Origin: Pseudonocardia sp.
GTDB lineage: Bacteria; Actinomycetota; Actinomycetes; Mycobacteriales; Pseudonocardiaceae
NCBI GenBank assembly: GCA_019244295.1
Contig: JAFASX010000033.1
Span: 1-47,417, forward strand
Length of the DNA: 47,417 bases
Direction: 5' to 3'
Positions within the stretch are counted from its first letter, which is position 1. Each line of letters starts with the position of its first letter. The notes under the pieces were generated by a model. It did no database searches. It had not been told where the DNA came from and was given only the letters and a program-made list of their open reading frames with translations. Of the stretch, positions 1 through 9,536 are shown piece by piece. Made by a program: the position numbers and the translations under genes.

Positions 1-377
1 CGGGGTTACGCTTTGAACTGTGCTCCAGCGTGTCCGGGGTGGACTACGGCGAGCAGGTGCACGAGCGGCTGCACGCGGTTTACCACCTGACCTCGATGAC
101 CTTCCGCCGCCGGATTCGGCTGGAGGTCGCGGTCAATATCGACGACGCCCACGTGCCCAGCGTGGTCGGGGTCTACCCGACCGCCGACTGGCAGGAGCGG
201 GAGGTCTGGGACATGTTCGGAGTGATCTTCGACGGGCACCCCGCGCTGACTAGGATTCTGATGCCCGACGACTGGGAGGGCCACCCGCAGCGCAAGGACT
301 ACCCGCTCGGCGGGATCGCGGTCGAGTACAAGGGCGCCGAGATTCCGCCGCCGGACATCCGAAGGGCGTACTCCTGA
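1..377 (+). CDS. nuoC: NADH-quinone oxidoreductase subunit C, 3' part
   Basis: Peripheral-arm subunit of respiratory complex I, lying with NuoD between the NADH-oxidising module and the membrane. The reading frame (codons from base 3) is open at the left edge, so the N-terminal part is outside the window; a GTG at base 30 is internal. The remaining residues carry family hallmarks: [30 protein letters not shown] and a C-terminal [16 protein letters not shown]. The stop TGA shares its A with the nuoD ATG, so the two are translationally coupled. Seen directly: frame, motifs, overlap. Family role is established. Confidence 0.96.
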   Translation, partial: GLRFELCSSVSGVDYGEQVHERLHAVYHLTSMTFRRRIRLEVAVNIDDAHVPSVVGVYPTADWQEREVWDMFGVIFDGHPALTRILMPDDWEGHPQRKDYPLGGIAVEYKGAEIPPPDIRRAYS

Positions 378-1714
378 TGGCCACCACGAACGACCCGTAT
401 TCCGGCATCGAGGCACAGGAGCGGCGCACTACCGAGGGTCCGGTCTACACCGTCACCGGCGCGGATTGGGACTCCGTGGTGACCGGGGTCAACCAAGATC
501 ACGACGAGCGCATTGTGGTCAACATGGGTCCGCAGCACCCTTCCACGCACGGCGTGTTGCGCTTGGTGCTTGAGCTGGAGGGCGAGACGGTCACCCAGGC
601 CCGCGCGGTGGTCGGCTACCTGCACACCGGCATCGAGAAGAACTGCGAATACCGCACGTGGACTCAAGGGGTCACGTTCGTGACCCGGTGTGACTATCTT
701 GCACCGCTGTTCACTGAGACCGTGTACTGCCTCGGAGTGGAGAAGCTGCTCGGCATCACCGCGCCGAGGCGGGCGCAGCTTGGCCGAGTGCTGTTGATGG
801 AGATCAACCGTATCGCGTCGCATCTGGTGGCACTGGCCACCGGCGGCATGGAGCTGGGCGCGCTGACCGCCATGACCTCCGGGTTCCGGGAGCGCGAGGT
901 GGCGCTGCACCTGCTGGAGCACCTGACCGGCTTGCGGATGAACCACTCCTACATTCGGCCCGGCGGGCTGGCCCAGGACTTCCCGGACGACTACCGGGAG
1001 CACGTCGAGTACTTCGTCAACTGGATGGACAAATACCTGCCTTCCTACGACAAGCTGCTCACCGGTCAGCCGATCTGGCGCCGGCGCATGGAGGGGGTTG
1101 GCTACTTGCCGGTGGACGGCTGCCTCGCGCTGGGAGCCACCGGTCCGATCCTGCGCGCGGCCGGCCTGCCGTGGGATCTGCGCAAGATCGAGCCGTACTG
1201 CTACTACGAAGAGTTCGACTTCGAGGTGCCCACCACGACCGAGGCGGACTGTTTCGCCCGCTATCGCCTCCGGTTGGCCGAGATGTACGAGTCACTCAAG
1301 ATCATTCGGCAGTGTCTGGACAAGCTGGAGCCCGGCCCGGTCATGGTTGCCGACCGTAAGGTGGCCTGGCCCGCGCAGTTGTCCCTGGGCCCGGATGGCT
1401 TGGGCAACTCCCTCGAACACGTCCGCAAGATCATGAGCCAGTCCATGGAGTCGCTGATCCACCACTTCAAGCTGGTCACCGAGGGCTTCGCCGTGCCGCC
1501 GGGGCAGAGCTACACCGCCGTCGAATCACCCCGGGGCGAGCTGGGCTGCCACCTGGTCTCCGATGGCGGCACCCGCCCGACGCGGGTGCACCTGCGTGAG
1601 CCCAGCTTCGTGAACCTGCAGACCATGCCGGCGATGAGCGAGGGCGGCATGATTGCCGATGTCATCGCCGCTGTCGCGTCTATCGACCCAGTGATGGGAG
1701 GGTGTGACCGGTGA
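377..1714 (+). CDS. nuoD: NADH-quinone oxidoreductase subunit D
   Basis: The 49-kDa-type subunit of complex I, forming the quinone-reaction chamber with NuoB and NuoH. 445 residues, the usual length plus a short N-terminal extension. [20 protein letters not shown] marks the conserved start of the domain; [36 protein letters not shown] and the C-terminal [20 protein letters not shown] follow in order. ATG overlaps the nuoC stop by one base and the TGA end overlaps the nuoE GTG by 4 bp. Nothing unusual. Confidence 0.98.
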   Translation: MATTNDPYSGIEAQERRTTEGPVYTVTGADWDSVVTGVNQDHDERIVVNMGPQHPSTHGVLRLVLELEGETVTQARAVVGYLHTGIEKNCEYRTWTQGVTFVTRCDYLAPLFTETVYCLGVEKLLGITAPRRAQLGRVLLMEINRIASHLVALATGGMELGALTAMTSGFREREVALHLLEHLTGLRMNHSYIRPGGLAQDFPDDYREHVEYFVNWMDKYLPSYDKLLTGQPIWRRRMEGVGYLPVDGCLALGATGPILRAAGLPWDLRKIEPYCYYEEFDFEVPTTTEADCFARYRLRLAEMYESLKIIRQCLDKLEPGPVMVADRKVAWPAQLSLGPDGLGNSLEHVRKIMSQSMESLIHHFKLVTEGFAVPPGQSYTAVESPRGELGCHLVSDGGTRPTRVHLREPSFVNLQTMPAMSEGGMIADVIAAVASIDPVMGGCDR

Positions 1715-2445
1715 CCACACCGACCGCCGAGCCGGTGTTCGACGAGCTCACCCGGCAGCGGGCGAAGGAGATCATCGCCCGATACCCGCAGTCGCGTTCC
1801 GCGCTGCTGCCGATGCTGCACCTGGTGCAGTCGGTGCAGGGCTACGTCAGCCAGGACGGCATTCGGTTCTGCGCCGAGCAGCTCGACCTCACTACCGCTG
1901 AGGTCAGCGCGGTAGTCACGTTCTACACGATGTACAAGCGCCGCCCCAGCGGCGAGCATTTGGTCAGTGTGTGCACCAATACGCTGTGCGCCGCGCTCGG
2001 CGGAGATGCCATCTACCAGTCACTCCGCGAACGCCTCGGTTCTGAAGGCCGCCCGCTGGGCCACGAGCAGACGGTAGGTGAACCGGGCAGCTCCGGCTCG
2101 ATCACCCTCGAGCACGTCGAGTGCCTGGCCGCCTGCGACCTGGCCCCGGTGCTGCAGGTCAACTACGAATACTTCGACCGGCAGAGTGTCGAATCGGCCG
2201 GTGAGTTGGTCGATGCCTTGCGCCGGGGTGAGAAACCGCGTCCCACTCGGGGCGCTCCGCTGACCGATTGGCGAACCGTGGAACGCGAGCTAGCCGGGTT
2301 CTTCGACGATCTGCCGGCCGCCGTCGAGGGTCCTTCGGCCGCTGAAGAGACCCTGCGCGGAACTCGGCTTGCCGAGCGCAACGGCTGGGCCGCGCCGGCC
2401 ATGCCGGAGCACGTGGAGCTGCCAGCCCTACCGGAGAAGAAGTGA
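1711..2445 (+). CDS. nuoE: NADH-quinone oxidoreductase subunit E
   Basis: 24-kDa-type subunit of the NADH-dehydrogenase module, carrying a [2Fe-2S] cluster (N1a). Cysteine pattern is present: CTNTLC near residue 90 and [10 protein letters not shown] near residue 140. 244 residues is longer than the enteric homologue; the excess is a C-terminal acidic/Ala-Pro tail, common in actinobacteria. Starts at a GTG inside the nuoD stop (GTGA overlap) and ends overlapping nuoF, so all three are coupled. Confidence 0.97.
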   Translation: MTTPTAEPVFDELTRQRAKEIIARYPQSRSALLPMLHLVQSVQGYVSQDGIRFCAEQLDLTTAEVSAVVTFYTMYKRRPSGEHLVSVCTNTLCAALGGDAIYQSLRERLGSEGRPLGHEQTVGEPGSSGSITLEHVECLAACDLAPVLQVNYEYFDRQSVESAGELVDALRRGEKPRPTRGAPLTDWRTVERELAGFFDDLPAAVEGPSAAEETLRGTRLAERNGWAAPAMPEHVELPALPEKK

Positions 2446-3776
2446 TGACCGAAGCAACCCTGACCCCGGTGCTCACCCGAAGCTGGACGTCAGCTCGTTC
2501 CTGGTCCCAGGACACCTACGAGCGGTTAGGCGGCTACCAGGCGCTGCGCGCTGTCTTGCGCGGTGCTGATGGGCCAGTGCAGCCAGACCGGCTCATCCAG
2601 CTGGTGAAGGACTCCGGCCTGCGCGGCCGGGGCGGGGCTGGGTTCCCGACCGGGCTGAAGTGGTCGTTCATCCCGCAGGGCACGACCGGGGCGGCGGCCA
2701 AGCCGCACTACCTGGTGCTCAACGCTGACGAGGGTGAGCCGGGCACCTGCAAGGACATCCCGCTGATGATGGCCGACCCGCACTCGCTGGTCGAGGGTTG
2801 CGTCATCACCAGCTATGCGATCCGAGCCAACTACTGTGCCATCTACGTCCGGGGCGAGGCGCTGCATTGCATCCGCCGCGTACAACACGCGGTGAACGAG
2901 GCCTACGCCGCCGGCTACCTGGGCAAGAACATCCTGGGCTCCGGGTTTGACCTGGACATCGTGGTGCACGCCGGCGCCGGGGCGTACATCTGTGGCGAGG
3001 AGACCGCGCTGCTGGACTCCCTGGAAGGCCGTCGCGGCCAGCCGCGGCTCAAGCCGCCGTTCCCGGCCACCGCCGGGCTCTACGGCGCGCCCACCGTGGT
3101 GAACAACGTGGAGACGATCGCTAGCGTGCCGGCCATCGTGCGAGGCGGCAGCGAGTGGTTCCGCGCGATGGGCACCGCGAAGAGTCCCGGCCCGAAGATC
3201 TACTCGCTGTCCGGCCACGTGGAGCTGCCCGGCCAGTACGAAGCCCCGCTCGGCATTACCTTGCGTGAGCTGCTGGTGATGGCCGGCGGCATGAAGGACG
3301 GCATCCCGCTGAAGTTCTGGACCCCCGGCGGGTCCTCCACCCCGCTGTTCACCGCCGAACACCTGGACGTTCCGCTCGACTTCGAAGGAGCGGCGGCCGC
3401 CGGTTCCATGCTGGGTACAACAGCGATCATGCTGTTCAACGAGACCGTCTCGGTGCCGTGGGCGGTAATGAAGTGGACCGAGTTCTACAAGCACGAGTCC
3501 TGCGGCAAGTGCACACCGTGCCGGGAGGGCTGTTACTGGCTGCTGGAAATCCTGCGGCGCATGGTGGCCGGTGAGGGCACCGAGTCCGACATCGAGACCA
3601 TGCTCGATGTCTGCGACAACATCCTCGGCCGGTCGTTCTGCGCGCTGGGCGACGGCGCGGTCAGCCCGATCGCCAGCGGGATTCAGTACTTCCGGCAGGA
3701 GTTCCTGGATCTGTGCAAAACCCAGGCCGGCACCGGCCCGGCCGCGCGCGCGGACCTGGTTGGAGCGCAGGCATGA
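2445..3776 (+). CDS. nuoF: NADH-quinone oxidoreductase subunit F
   Basis: 51-kDa-type subunit that binds NADH and FMN and holds the N3 [4Fe-4S] cluster. The glycine-rich [13 protein letters not shown] (FMN/NADH site), [24 protein letters not shown] and the cluster motif [12 protein letters not shown] are all intact. ATG at 2445 overlaps the nuoE stop by one base; an in-frame GTG lies one codon upstream at 2442 and could be used instead. About 443 residues, normal. The end overlaps nuoG by 4 bp. Confidence 0.97.
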   Translation: MTEATLTPVLTRSWTSARSWSQDTYERLGGYQALRAVLRGADGPVQPDRLIQLVKDSGLRGRGGAGFPTGLKWSFIPQGTTGAAAKPHYLVLNADEGEPGTCKDIPLMMADPHSLVEGCVITSYAIRANYCAIYVRGEALHCIRRVQHAVNEAYAAGYLGKNILGSGFDLDIVVHAGAGAYICGEETALLDSLEGRRGQPRLKPPFPATAGLYGAPTVVNNVETIASVPAIVRGGSEWFRAMGTAKSPGPKIYSLSGHVELPGQYEAPLGITLRELLVMAGGMKDGIPLKFWTPGGSSTPLFTAEHLDVPLDFEGAAAAGSMLGTTAIMLFNETVSVPWAVMKWTEFYKHESCGKCTPCREGCYWLLEILRRMVAGEGTESDIETMLDVCDNILGRSFCALGDGAVSPIASGIQYFRQEFLDLCKTQAGTGPAARADLVGAQA

Positions 3777-6268
3777 CAGTGACGCAAGACGTTAAGGACG
3801 CCAAAGCCGTTAAGGCCGACCAGAAGCCGGTCCCCGAGGGGCACGTCCGGCTGACCATCGACGACATCGAGGTGGACGCCCCCAAGGGCGAGATCCTGAT
3901 CCGCACTTGCGAGCGCCTCGGCATCGCCATCCCCCGGTTCTGCGACCACCCACTGCTGGAACCAGCCGGGGCGTGTCGGCAGTGCCTGGTCGAGGTTGAG
4001 CTGGGCGGGCGGGCGATGCCCAAGCCACAGGCCAGCTGCACGATGACGGTGGCCGACGGGATGGTGGTCCGGACCCAACACACCTCAGCGGTGGCGGACA
4101 AAGCCCAGCAGGGCGTCATGGAGTTGCTGCTGATCAACCATCCGCTGGACTGCCCGATCTGCGACAAGGGCGGTGAGTGCCCGCTGCAGAATCAGGCGCT
4201 CTCCAACGGGCGGACCGACTCGCGGTTCATCGACCGCAAGCGCACGTTCCCCAAGCCCTTGCCGATCTCCACCCAGATCTTGCTCGACCGGGAACGCTGC
4301 GTGCTGTGCCAACGCTGTACCCGGTTCTCCGACCAGATCGCCGGTGACCCGTTCATCGAACTGCTCGAGCGCGGTGCCGAGCAGCAGGTCGGGGTGGCGC
4401 AGGACAAGCCGTTCCAGTCTTACTTCTCCGGCAACACCATCCAGATCTGTCCGGTGGGGGCGTTGACCAGCACGGCCTACCGCTTCCGGTCCCGGCCGTT
4501 CGACCTGGTCTCCACCCCGTCGGTGTGCGAACACTGCGCCAGCGGGTGCGCCCAGCGGGCCGACACCCGACGCGGCGAGGTCCAGCGTCGGCTGGCCGGC
4601 AACGACGCGTCGGTCAACGAGGAGTGGAACTGCGACAAAGGCCGGTTCGCGTTCCGGTATCTGACCTCGAAGCGACGGATCCTGCGTCCGCTCGTGCGCG
4701 GCGCGGATGGCCAGCTCGTCGAAGCGTCCTGGACCGATGCCCTGCGAGCCGCCGCCTCGGGTCTTCTCGCGGCCAAGGAAGGCAGCGACGCCGAGACCCG
4801 GCGGGGGATCGGTGTGCTGGCTGGCGGGCGGCTGACCGTTGAGGACGCGTACGCCTACGCCAAGTTCGCCAGGGTCGCGGCCGGCACCAACGATGTGGAC
4901 TTCCGGGCTCGCCCGCTCGGCGGGACCTCGGGCGGCGCGGAGGAACTGGCGTTCCTGGCCGCGCACGTGGTGGGCATCGCACCGGACACCGGCGGGCTGA
5001 GCTACCGCGACCTGGAGGCGGCCCAGACCGTGCTGTGTGTGGCGCTGGACCCGGAAGAGGAGTCGCCGATCGTTTTCCTGCGGCTGCGCAAGGCGGCTCG
5101 CGCTGGGCGGACCACAGTGCTGCACCTCGGGCAGTGGACTACGCCCAGCGTGGCCAAGACCCAGGCGACCCTGATCCCTGCGGCACCCGGGTCGGAGCCC
5201 GCGGTACTGGCTGAGTTGGACCCCGCGGTGCTGGACACGCTGCGCGAGAACGCGGTGATCCTGGTCGGCGAACGCGCCGCCGAGGTACCCGGGCTGTACT
5301 CGAGGGTGTCCACGCTGGCCCTCACCACCGGGGCCCGGATCGGCTGGGTGCCCCGGCGCGCTGGAGATCGAGGGGCGCTGGACGCCGGCGCGGTGCCGAC
5401 CCTGCTGCCGGGCGGGCGCCCGGTGGCCGACGCTGACGCACGCGCCGAGGTCGAGCGCGCCTGGGGTCTGCGGCCGGGCGGTTTGCCCACCCAGCCTGGT
5501 CGGGATACCGAGCAGCTCCTGGCCGCCGCTGCCGCCGGTGAGCTGGCGGCGTTGGTGGTCGGCGGCGTCGACCCGTACGATCTGGCCGATCCGGAGGCCG
5601 CGCTGCACGGGCTGCGTGCGGCGGGCTTCGTGGTGAGCCTGGAGCTGCACGCTTCGGCGGTCACCGAGCTGGCTGACGTCGTGCTGCCGGTAGCCCCGGA
5701 CATCAACCGGTCTGGCAGTTACCTGAACTGGGAGGGCCGGCGTCGGGAGTTCGATATCACATTGACCGCCCCGGGCATGCTGCCGGATTGCCGGGTGCTG
5801 GACACCCTGGCGGCGGAGATGGACCTGGACCTGGGCACCCAGAGCGTCGCTATGGCCGCCGCCGAACTGGCCGCGCTTACCGCGCGGCGCTCGGTAGGCG
5901 CGGACTATTGCCGGACTTCGCACTCGCGGAATCCGCTGGCGCCCGAAGCGCCGCGGGCACTCCTAGCTACCTGGCGGCGGTTGATCGACGAATCGTCGCT
6001 GGCGGTGGACGAACCGCACCTAGCCGGCACCGCCAGGGCCCCGTATGTGTTATGCAACCCCAGCACCGCCGCCAAGCTCGGGCTCACCGAGGGCCAGCTC
6101 ACCACGGTGGCCACCGAGCGCGGCGCGCTCACGCTGCCAATGCGGCTGGCTGATCTGCCGGACGGCGTGGTCTGGCTGCCGGCCAACTCGCCGGGATCGC
6201 GGGTGCGCGCCAGTCTGGGCGTTGGTCACGGCGCGCTCGTCACGGTTACCCCGGGAGGCAACTCGTGA
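3773..6268 (+). CDS. nuoG: NADH-quinone oxidoreductase subunit G
   Basis: Largest peripheral subunit, 831 residues. Iron-sulfur ligands can be read in order: [2Fe-2S] C57/C68/C71/C89; His-ligated [4Fe-4S] H123, C127, C130, C136; [4Fe-4S] C176/C179/C182; and an extra VCEHCASGC...NCDKG set that matches the N7 cluster found in some bacterial NuoG. A molybdopterin-oxidoreductase-like domain follows, ending in a dinucleotide-binding-like C-terminus. The open frame extends back to 3713, but the ATG at 3773 overlaps the nuoF stop (ATGA) and starts the conserved part, so it is preferred. Confidence 0.96.
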   Translation: MTVTQDVKDAKAVKADQKPVPEGHVRLTIDDIEVDAPKGEILIRTCERLGIAIPRFCDHPLLEPAGACRQCLVEVELGGRAMPKPQASCTMTVADGMVVRTQHTSAVADKAQQGVMELLLINHPLDCPICDKGGECPLQNQALSNGRTDSRFIDRKRTFPKPLPISTQILLDRERCVLCQRCTRFSDQIAGDPFIELLERGAEQQVGVAQDKPFQSYFSGNTIQICPVGALTSTAYRFRSRPFDLVSTPSVCEHCASGCAQRADTRRGEVQRRLAGNDASVNEEWNCDKGRFAFRYLTSKRRILRPLVRGADGQLVEASWTDALRAAASGLLAAKEGSDAETRRGIGVLAGGRLTVEDAYAYAKFARVAAGTNDVDFRARPLGGTSGGAEELAFLAAHVVGIAPDTGGLSYRDLEAAQTVLCVALDPEEESPIVFLRLRKAARAGRTTVLHLGQWTTPSVAKTQATLIPAAPGSEPAVLAELDPAVLDTLRENAVILVGERAAEVPGLYSRVSTLALTTGARIGWVPRRAGDRGALDAGAVPTLLPGGRPVADADARAEVERAWGLRPGGLPTQPGRDTEQLLAAAAAGELAALVVGGVDPYDLADPEAALHGLRAAGFVVSLELHASAVTELADVVLPVAPDINRSGSYLNWEGRRREFDITLTAPGMLPDCRVLDTLAAEMDLDLGTQSVAMAAAELAALTARRSVGADYCRTSHSRNPLAPEAPRALLATWRRLIDESSLAVDEPHLAGTARAPYVLCNPSTAAKLGLTEGQLTTVATERGALTLPMRLADLPDGVVWLPANSPGSRVRASLGVGHGALVTVTPGGNS

Positions 6269-7608
6269 ACATCTTTCTCGCGGCGTCCGCCGAACGGACC
6301 GAGCGGCTGCTGGCCAACGACCCGATCTGGCTGATCGTGATCAAAGTCGTCGCGTTGTTCGCGCTCGGTGTGCTGCTGACCCTCTTCATGATTAACTGGG
6401 AACGCAAGGTGGTCGGCCGTATGCAGCACCGGCCAGGCCCCAACCGGGTGGGCCCGAACGGCTGGCTGCAGTCGTTGGCCGACGGGCTGAAGCTTGCGTT
6501 CAAAGAAGACATCATTCCGGTGATGGCCGACAAAGTGGTGTACTTCATCGCTCCGATCATCTCCACGATTCCGGCGTTCGTGGCGCTCTCGGTGATCCCC
6601 TTCGGCCCAGAGGTGACGATCTTCGGCCACCGCACCGTGCTGCAGGTGGCTGACCTGCCGGTCGGCGTGTTGGTGGTGCTGGCGTGCTCGTCGCTCGGGG
6701 TCTACGGCATCGTGCTCTCCGGCTGGTCATCCGGCTCGCCGTATCCGCTGCTCGGTGCCCTCCGCTCAGCCGCCCAGGTGATCTCCTACGAGATCGCCAT
6801 GGGGTTGTCGATCGTGGCGGTCATCCTGTTCTCCGGCACTTTGTCGACCGCCGGTATCGTCGACGCGCAAGCCAACGGCTGGTATGCCTGGCTGTTGCCA
6901 CCCAGCTTCATCATCTTCTGCATTGCCATGGTCGGCGAAACCAACCGTGCCCCGTTCGACCTTCCAGAAGCTGAGACCGAGCTGGTCGGCGGCTTTCACA
7001 CCGAGTATTCGTCGCTGAAATTCGCGCTGTTCTTCCTGGCCGAGTACGTCAACATGGTGACGGTCTCGGCGATGGGCACGACGCTGTTCCTGGGTGGGTG
7101 GCGGGCGCCGTGGCCGTTGAGCGCGGTGTGGCCCGGCGCCAACGAGGGCTGGTGGCCGATGCTGTGGTTCATCGGCAAGATGCTGGTTTTCCTGTTCGTG
7201 TTCATTTGGCTGCGAGGCACGTTGCCCCGGTTGCGTTACGACCAGTTCATGCGGTTGGGCTGGAAGTTCCTGGTACCGGGCAGTCTGCTGTGGATTCTGA
7301 TGGTCTTCGCGGTGCGCACCTACCGGGTCAACACTGGCAACGATCCAGTCGTCCCGCTGGTCGCTGGGACCATAGTCGTGGCCGTTGCCTTGGTCTTCGC
7401 GTTCATGTTGCCTAACCGGCGCAGTCCGGATCCGCCCGAGGTGGAGCCAGCCTCGGATTACCCGGTACCGCCGCTGGACCTGAAGATCCCGTCCCAGCCG
7501 AAACCCGCACGCTCGAGCGCGCGGCCCGGTCCGCTGTCCGACGGCCAACCCGGGCAGCTCATGCCGTCCGGAGCCCGAAGCCCAGGCGAGGAGTCCGTCC
7601 ATGAGTGA
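6265..7608 (+). CDS. nuoH: NADH-quinone oxidoreductase subunit H
   Basis: Membrane subunit that forms the quinone entrance with NuoD/NuoB; about eight hydrophobic helices. Diagnostic [19 protein letters not shown] and [20 protein letters not shown] loops are intact. 447 residues; the last ~65 are a polar Pro/Ser-rich cytoplasmic tail absent from enteric NuoH but common in actinobacteria. GTG start overlaps the nuoG stop by 4 bp. Confidence 0.97.
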   Translation: MNIFLAASAERTERLLANDPIWLIVIKVVALFALGVLLTLFMINWERKVVGRMQHRPGPNRVGPNGWLQSLADGLKLAFKEDIIPVMADKVVYFIAPIISTIPAFVALSVIPFGPEVTIFGHRTVLQVADLPVGVLVVLACSSLGVYGIVLSGWSSGSPYPLLGALRSAAQVISYEIAMGLSIVAVILFSGTLSTAGIVDAQANGWYAWLLPPSFIIFCIAMVGETNRAPFDLPEAETELVGGFHTEYSSLKFALFFLAEYVNMVTVSAMGTTLFLGGWRAPWPLSAVWPGANEGWWPMLWFIGKMLVFLFVFIWLRGTLPRLRYDQFMRLGWKFLVPGSLLWILMVFAVRTYRVNTGNDPVVPLVAGTIVVAVALVFAFMLPNRRSPDPPEVEPASDYPVPPLDLKIPSQPKPARSSARPGPLSDGQPGQLMPSGARSPGEESVHE

Positions 7609-7657
7609 GACGAGCCAGACGAGGAGCGGTCCGGCCGCGGGGAGCGACCATGTTTGA
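7601..7657 (+). CDS. possible 18-codon ORF bridging nuoH and nuoI
   Basis: An ATG at 7601, 7 bases after a good GAGGAG Shine-Dalgarno, opens an 18-codon frame that begins inside the end of nuoH and stops at a TGA lying just past the nuoI ATG at 7650. The peptide reads [18 protein letters not shown] and resembles no family I know. It could be a coupling leader, or the Shine-Dalgarno could simply serve a nuoI start at GTG 7605 in another frame. Low certainty that the peptide matters. Confidence 0.25.
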   Translation: MSETSQTRSGPAAGSDHV

Positions 7658-8192
7658 TGCTTTCAAAGGCTTCGGGGTCACCTTCTCCACGATGTTCAAG
7701 AAGGTGGTCACCGAGCAGTATCCGGAAGATTTCCGGCCCACGGCGCCGCGCTACCACGGTCTCCATCAGCTCAACCGGCATCCGGACGGGCTGGAGAAGT
7801 GCGTGGGCTGTGAGCTGTGCGCATGGGCTTGCCCGGCCGATGCGATATACGTCGAGGGCGGCGACAACACCGAAGACCAGCGGTTCTCTCCCGGAGAGCG
7901 CTACGGCGCGGTCTACCAGATCAACTATCTACGCTGCATCGGGTGCGGACTGTGTGTCGAAGCGTGCCCGACCAGGTCTCTGACGATGATTAATTTTTAT
8001 GAGCTGGCCGACGACGACCGGCAGAACCTGATCTACACCAAGGAGCAGCTGATGGCTCCGTTGCTGCCCGGCATGGAGGCGCCACCGCACCCGATGCGTC
8101 TCGGTGACCGCGAGCAGGACTATTACGTGCGGATCCCCGAACAGGCCGCGGACCCGGAGGTGCCCCACCCGGCCGGGGAGAAGGTCAAATGA
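7650..8192 (+). CDS. nuoI: NADH-quinone oxidoreductase subunit I
   Basis: TYKY-type ferredoxin subunit carrying two [4Fe-4S] clusters (N6a/N6b) that pass electrons to NuoB. Both motifs are intact: [12 protein letters not shown] and [12 protein letters not shown]. The ATG at 7650 follows a GGGGAGCGACC ribosome site and starts at [12 protein letters not shown], where many actinobacterial NuoI begin, giving 180 residues. An in-frame GTG at 7605 that overlaps the nuoH stop would add 15 residues; longer N-termini exist in mycobacteria, so the start is not certain. Ends overlapping nuoJ. Confidence 0.96.
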   Translation: MFDAFKGFGVTFSTMFKKVVTEQYPEDFRPTAPRYHGLHQLNRHPDGLEKCVGCELCAWACPADAIYVEGGDNTEDQRFSPGERYGAVYQINYLRCIGCGLCVEACPTRSLTMINFYELADDDRQNLIYTKEQLMAPLLPGMEAPPHPMRLGDREQDYYVRIPEQAADPEVPHPAGEKVK

Positions 8193-9037
8193 GCACAGCA
8201 GCTCTGGCTCAGGCGGCCACCGACAACGGTGGACCGGTCGGGTTGAGCGAGGCCATCGCGTTCTGGATACTCGGCCCGATGGCGCTGGCCGGCGCGCTCG
8301 GCATGGTGTTCGCCCGCAACGCGGTGCATTCGGCGCTGTGGCTGGCGCTCGCCATGCTGAACCTCGGCGCGCTCTACATGGCCCAGCAGGCTCCGTTCCT
8401 CGGTTTCGTGCAGATCATCGTCTATACCGGCGCGGTGATGATGCTGTTCCTGTTCGTATTGATGCTGGTCGGCCGGGATAGCTCGGACTCGGTGGTCGAG
8501 GCCATCAAGGGACAGCGGCTGGCCGCCGCAGTGCTGGGTATTGGATTCGTGGCGCTGATGGTGGGCTCGTTGGCTCGCGCACTGTTTTCGGTCACCCCGA
8601 TCGGGCTGGGCGCGGCCAACGGTGTGCCCAGCGGGAACGTCGCCGCGCTGGGGCGGCTGCTGTTCACCCAGTACCTGTTCCCGTTCGAGTTGACCTCCGC
8701 GTTGCTGATTACCGCCGCCCTCGGCGCGATGCTGATGACGTTTCCCCATACCCGTACCACCGCCAAGAGCGGTCAGCGGGCCACCGTGGAGGCTCGGTTG
8801 CGCGGTGCGCGGGTCTCCCCATTGCCCGGCCCCGGGGTGTTCGCCACGGCGAACTCGGTCGCCACCCCAGCGCTGTTGCCGGATGGATCCGTCGCGCCCG
8901 AGTCCCTCTCTGAGATCATCGAAACGGTGCCGCCCAGCGCGCCGGCGCCGTTGGCGCCGGTTGACGCGCATGCCCTGGTTGGCGCTGACCACGCCAAATC
9001 GGACCGAATCTCCTCCGGCGAGGAGGCACAGCCATGA
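8189..9037 (+). CDS. nuoJ: NADH-quinone oxidoreductase subunit J
   Basis: Five-helix membrane subunit of complex I. The conserved [22 protein letters not shown] helix segment (pi-bulge helix TM3 region) is present. 282 residues, with a long polar C-terminal extension after the last helix, a usual actinobacterial feature. ATG overlaps the nuoI stop by 4 bp, and the end overlaps nuoK by 4 bp. Confidence 0.96.
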   Translation: MSTAALAQAATDNGGPVGLSEAIAFWILGPMALAGALGMVFARNAVHSALWLALAMLNLGALYMAQQAPFLGFVQIIVYTGAVMMLFLFVLMLVGRDSSDSVVEAIKGQRLAAAVLGIGFVALMVGSLARALFSVTPIGLGAANGVPSGNVAALGRLLFTQYLFPFELTSALLITAALGAMLMTFPHTRTTAKSGQRATVEARLRGARVSPLPGPGVFATANSVATPALLPDGSVAPESLSEIIETVPPSAPAPLAPVDAHALVGADHAKSDRISSGEEAQP

Positions 9038-9333
9038 CGCCGACCTACTACCTGCTGCTGTCCGCGCTGCTGTTCTCTATCGGCACGGTCGGGGTGCTGG
9101 TGCGGCGAAACGCCATCGTGGTATTCATGTGCATTGAGCTCATGCTCAACGCGGTCAACCTCTCCCTGGTGACCTTCGCTCGAGTCAACGGTGGTCTGGA
9201 CGGCCAGGTGATGGCGTTCTTCGTCATGGTGGTGGCCGCCGCTGAGGTCGTGGTCGGGCTGGCGATCATCATGTCCATCTTCCGCGCTCGACGTTCGTCC
9301 TCGGTGGACGATGCCAACCTGCTCAAGTACTAG
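9034..9333 (+). CDS. nuoK: NADH-quinone oxidoreductase subunit K
   Basis: Small three-helix antiporter-related membrane subunit, 99 residues, the standard length. The glutamates used in proton transfer are visible in [11 protein letters not shown] and [11 protein letters not shown]. It overlaps nuoJ by 4 bp. Its TAG stop is part of an AGGAG ribosome site that serves the small ORF starting at 9342, rather than nuoL directly. Confidence 0.97.
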   Translation: MTPTYYLLLSALLFSIGTVGVLVRRNAIVVFMCIELMLNAVNLSLVTFARVNGGLDGQVMAFFVMVVAAAEVVVGLAIIMSIFRARRSSSVDDANLLKY

Positions 9334-9341
9334 GAGATCCG

Positions 9342-9536
9342 GTGCGCTCCCCACATGGACCATCCCGCCGCCACTGTCCCCATAACGGTCCGCCGAGATC
9401 GACGGCAGAGTGGTATTTTCATGATCGAACCACGCTGAGGTCGATCTCGGTGAACCCCCGCATCCCGGTGAACCCCCGTTGCATCCCGGTGAACCCCCGC
9501 ATCTCGGTGCACCCTCGTTGCGGGGGGCGCTCGTGA
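9342..9536 (+). CDS. possible 64-aa coupled ORF between nuoK and nuoL
   Basis: This GTG-started frame fills the gap between nuoK and nuoL. It has an AGGAG sequence ending 5 bases before the start (overlapping the nuoK stop) and its TGA overlaps the nuoL GTG (GTGA). The product is polar, Arg/His/Pro-rich, with no membrane segment, and ends in a repeated peptide (SVNPR-IPVNPRC-IPVNPR-SVHPRC) encoded by the DNA repeat at 9446-9523. No known family. It may be a real small protein, or a relay frame that lets ribosomes reach nuoL after repeat DNA entered the gap. Confidence 0.4.
   Translation: MRSPHGPSRRHCPHNGPPRSTAEWYFHDRTTLRSISVNPRIPVNPRCIPVNPRISVHPRCGGRS
9393..9450. repeat. 58-bp imperfect palindrome in the nuoK-nuoL gap
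   Basis: Two 22-base arms (9393-9414 and 9429-9450) match at 19 of 22 positions as inverted repeats around a 14-base AT-richer loop; the outer 11 bases (CCGAGATCGAC / GTCGATCTCGG) are perfect. Such an arrangement is typical of short repeat palindromes or tiny MITE remnants and would form a strong RNA hairpin inside the nuo transcript. Confidence 0.75.
9446..9523. repeat. tandem repeat, alternating 18- and 21-bp units
   Basis: Four head-to-tail units built on CCCGGTGAACCCCCG, of 18, 21, 18 and 21 bp, making two 39-bp composite copies; the last copy has diverged. The array begins inside the right arm of the palindrome at 9393-9450 and ends 9 bp before the nuoL start. All unit lengths are multiples of three, so the frame 9342-9536 stays open. 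Confidence 0.8.

Noticed and set aside
4085..5923. 612-codon minus-strand frame opposite nuoG
   Set aside because: It is the antisense shadow of a high-GC gene: composition is Arg/Gly/Gln-biased with no motif, while nuoG has all its cluster ligands on the other strand.
9446..9523. CRISPR-like look of regularly spaced short repeats
   Set aside because: Repeats are directly abutting with no unique spacers, and no cas gene is present.
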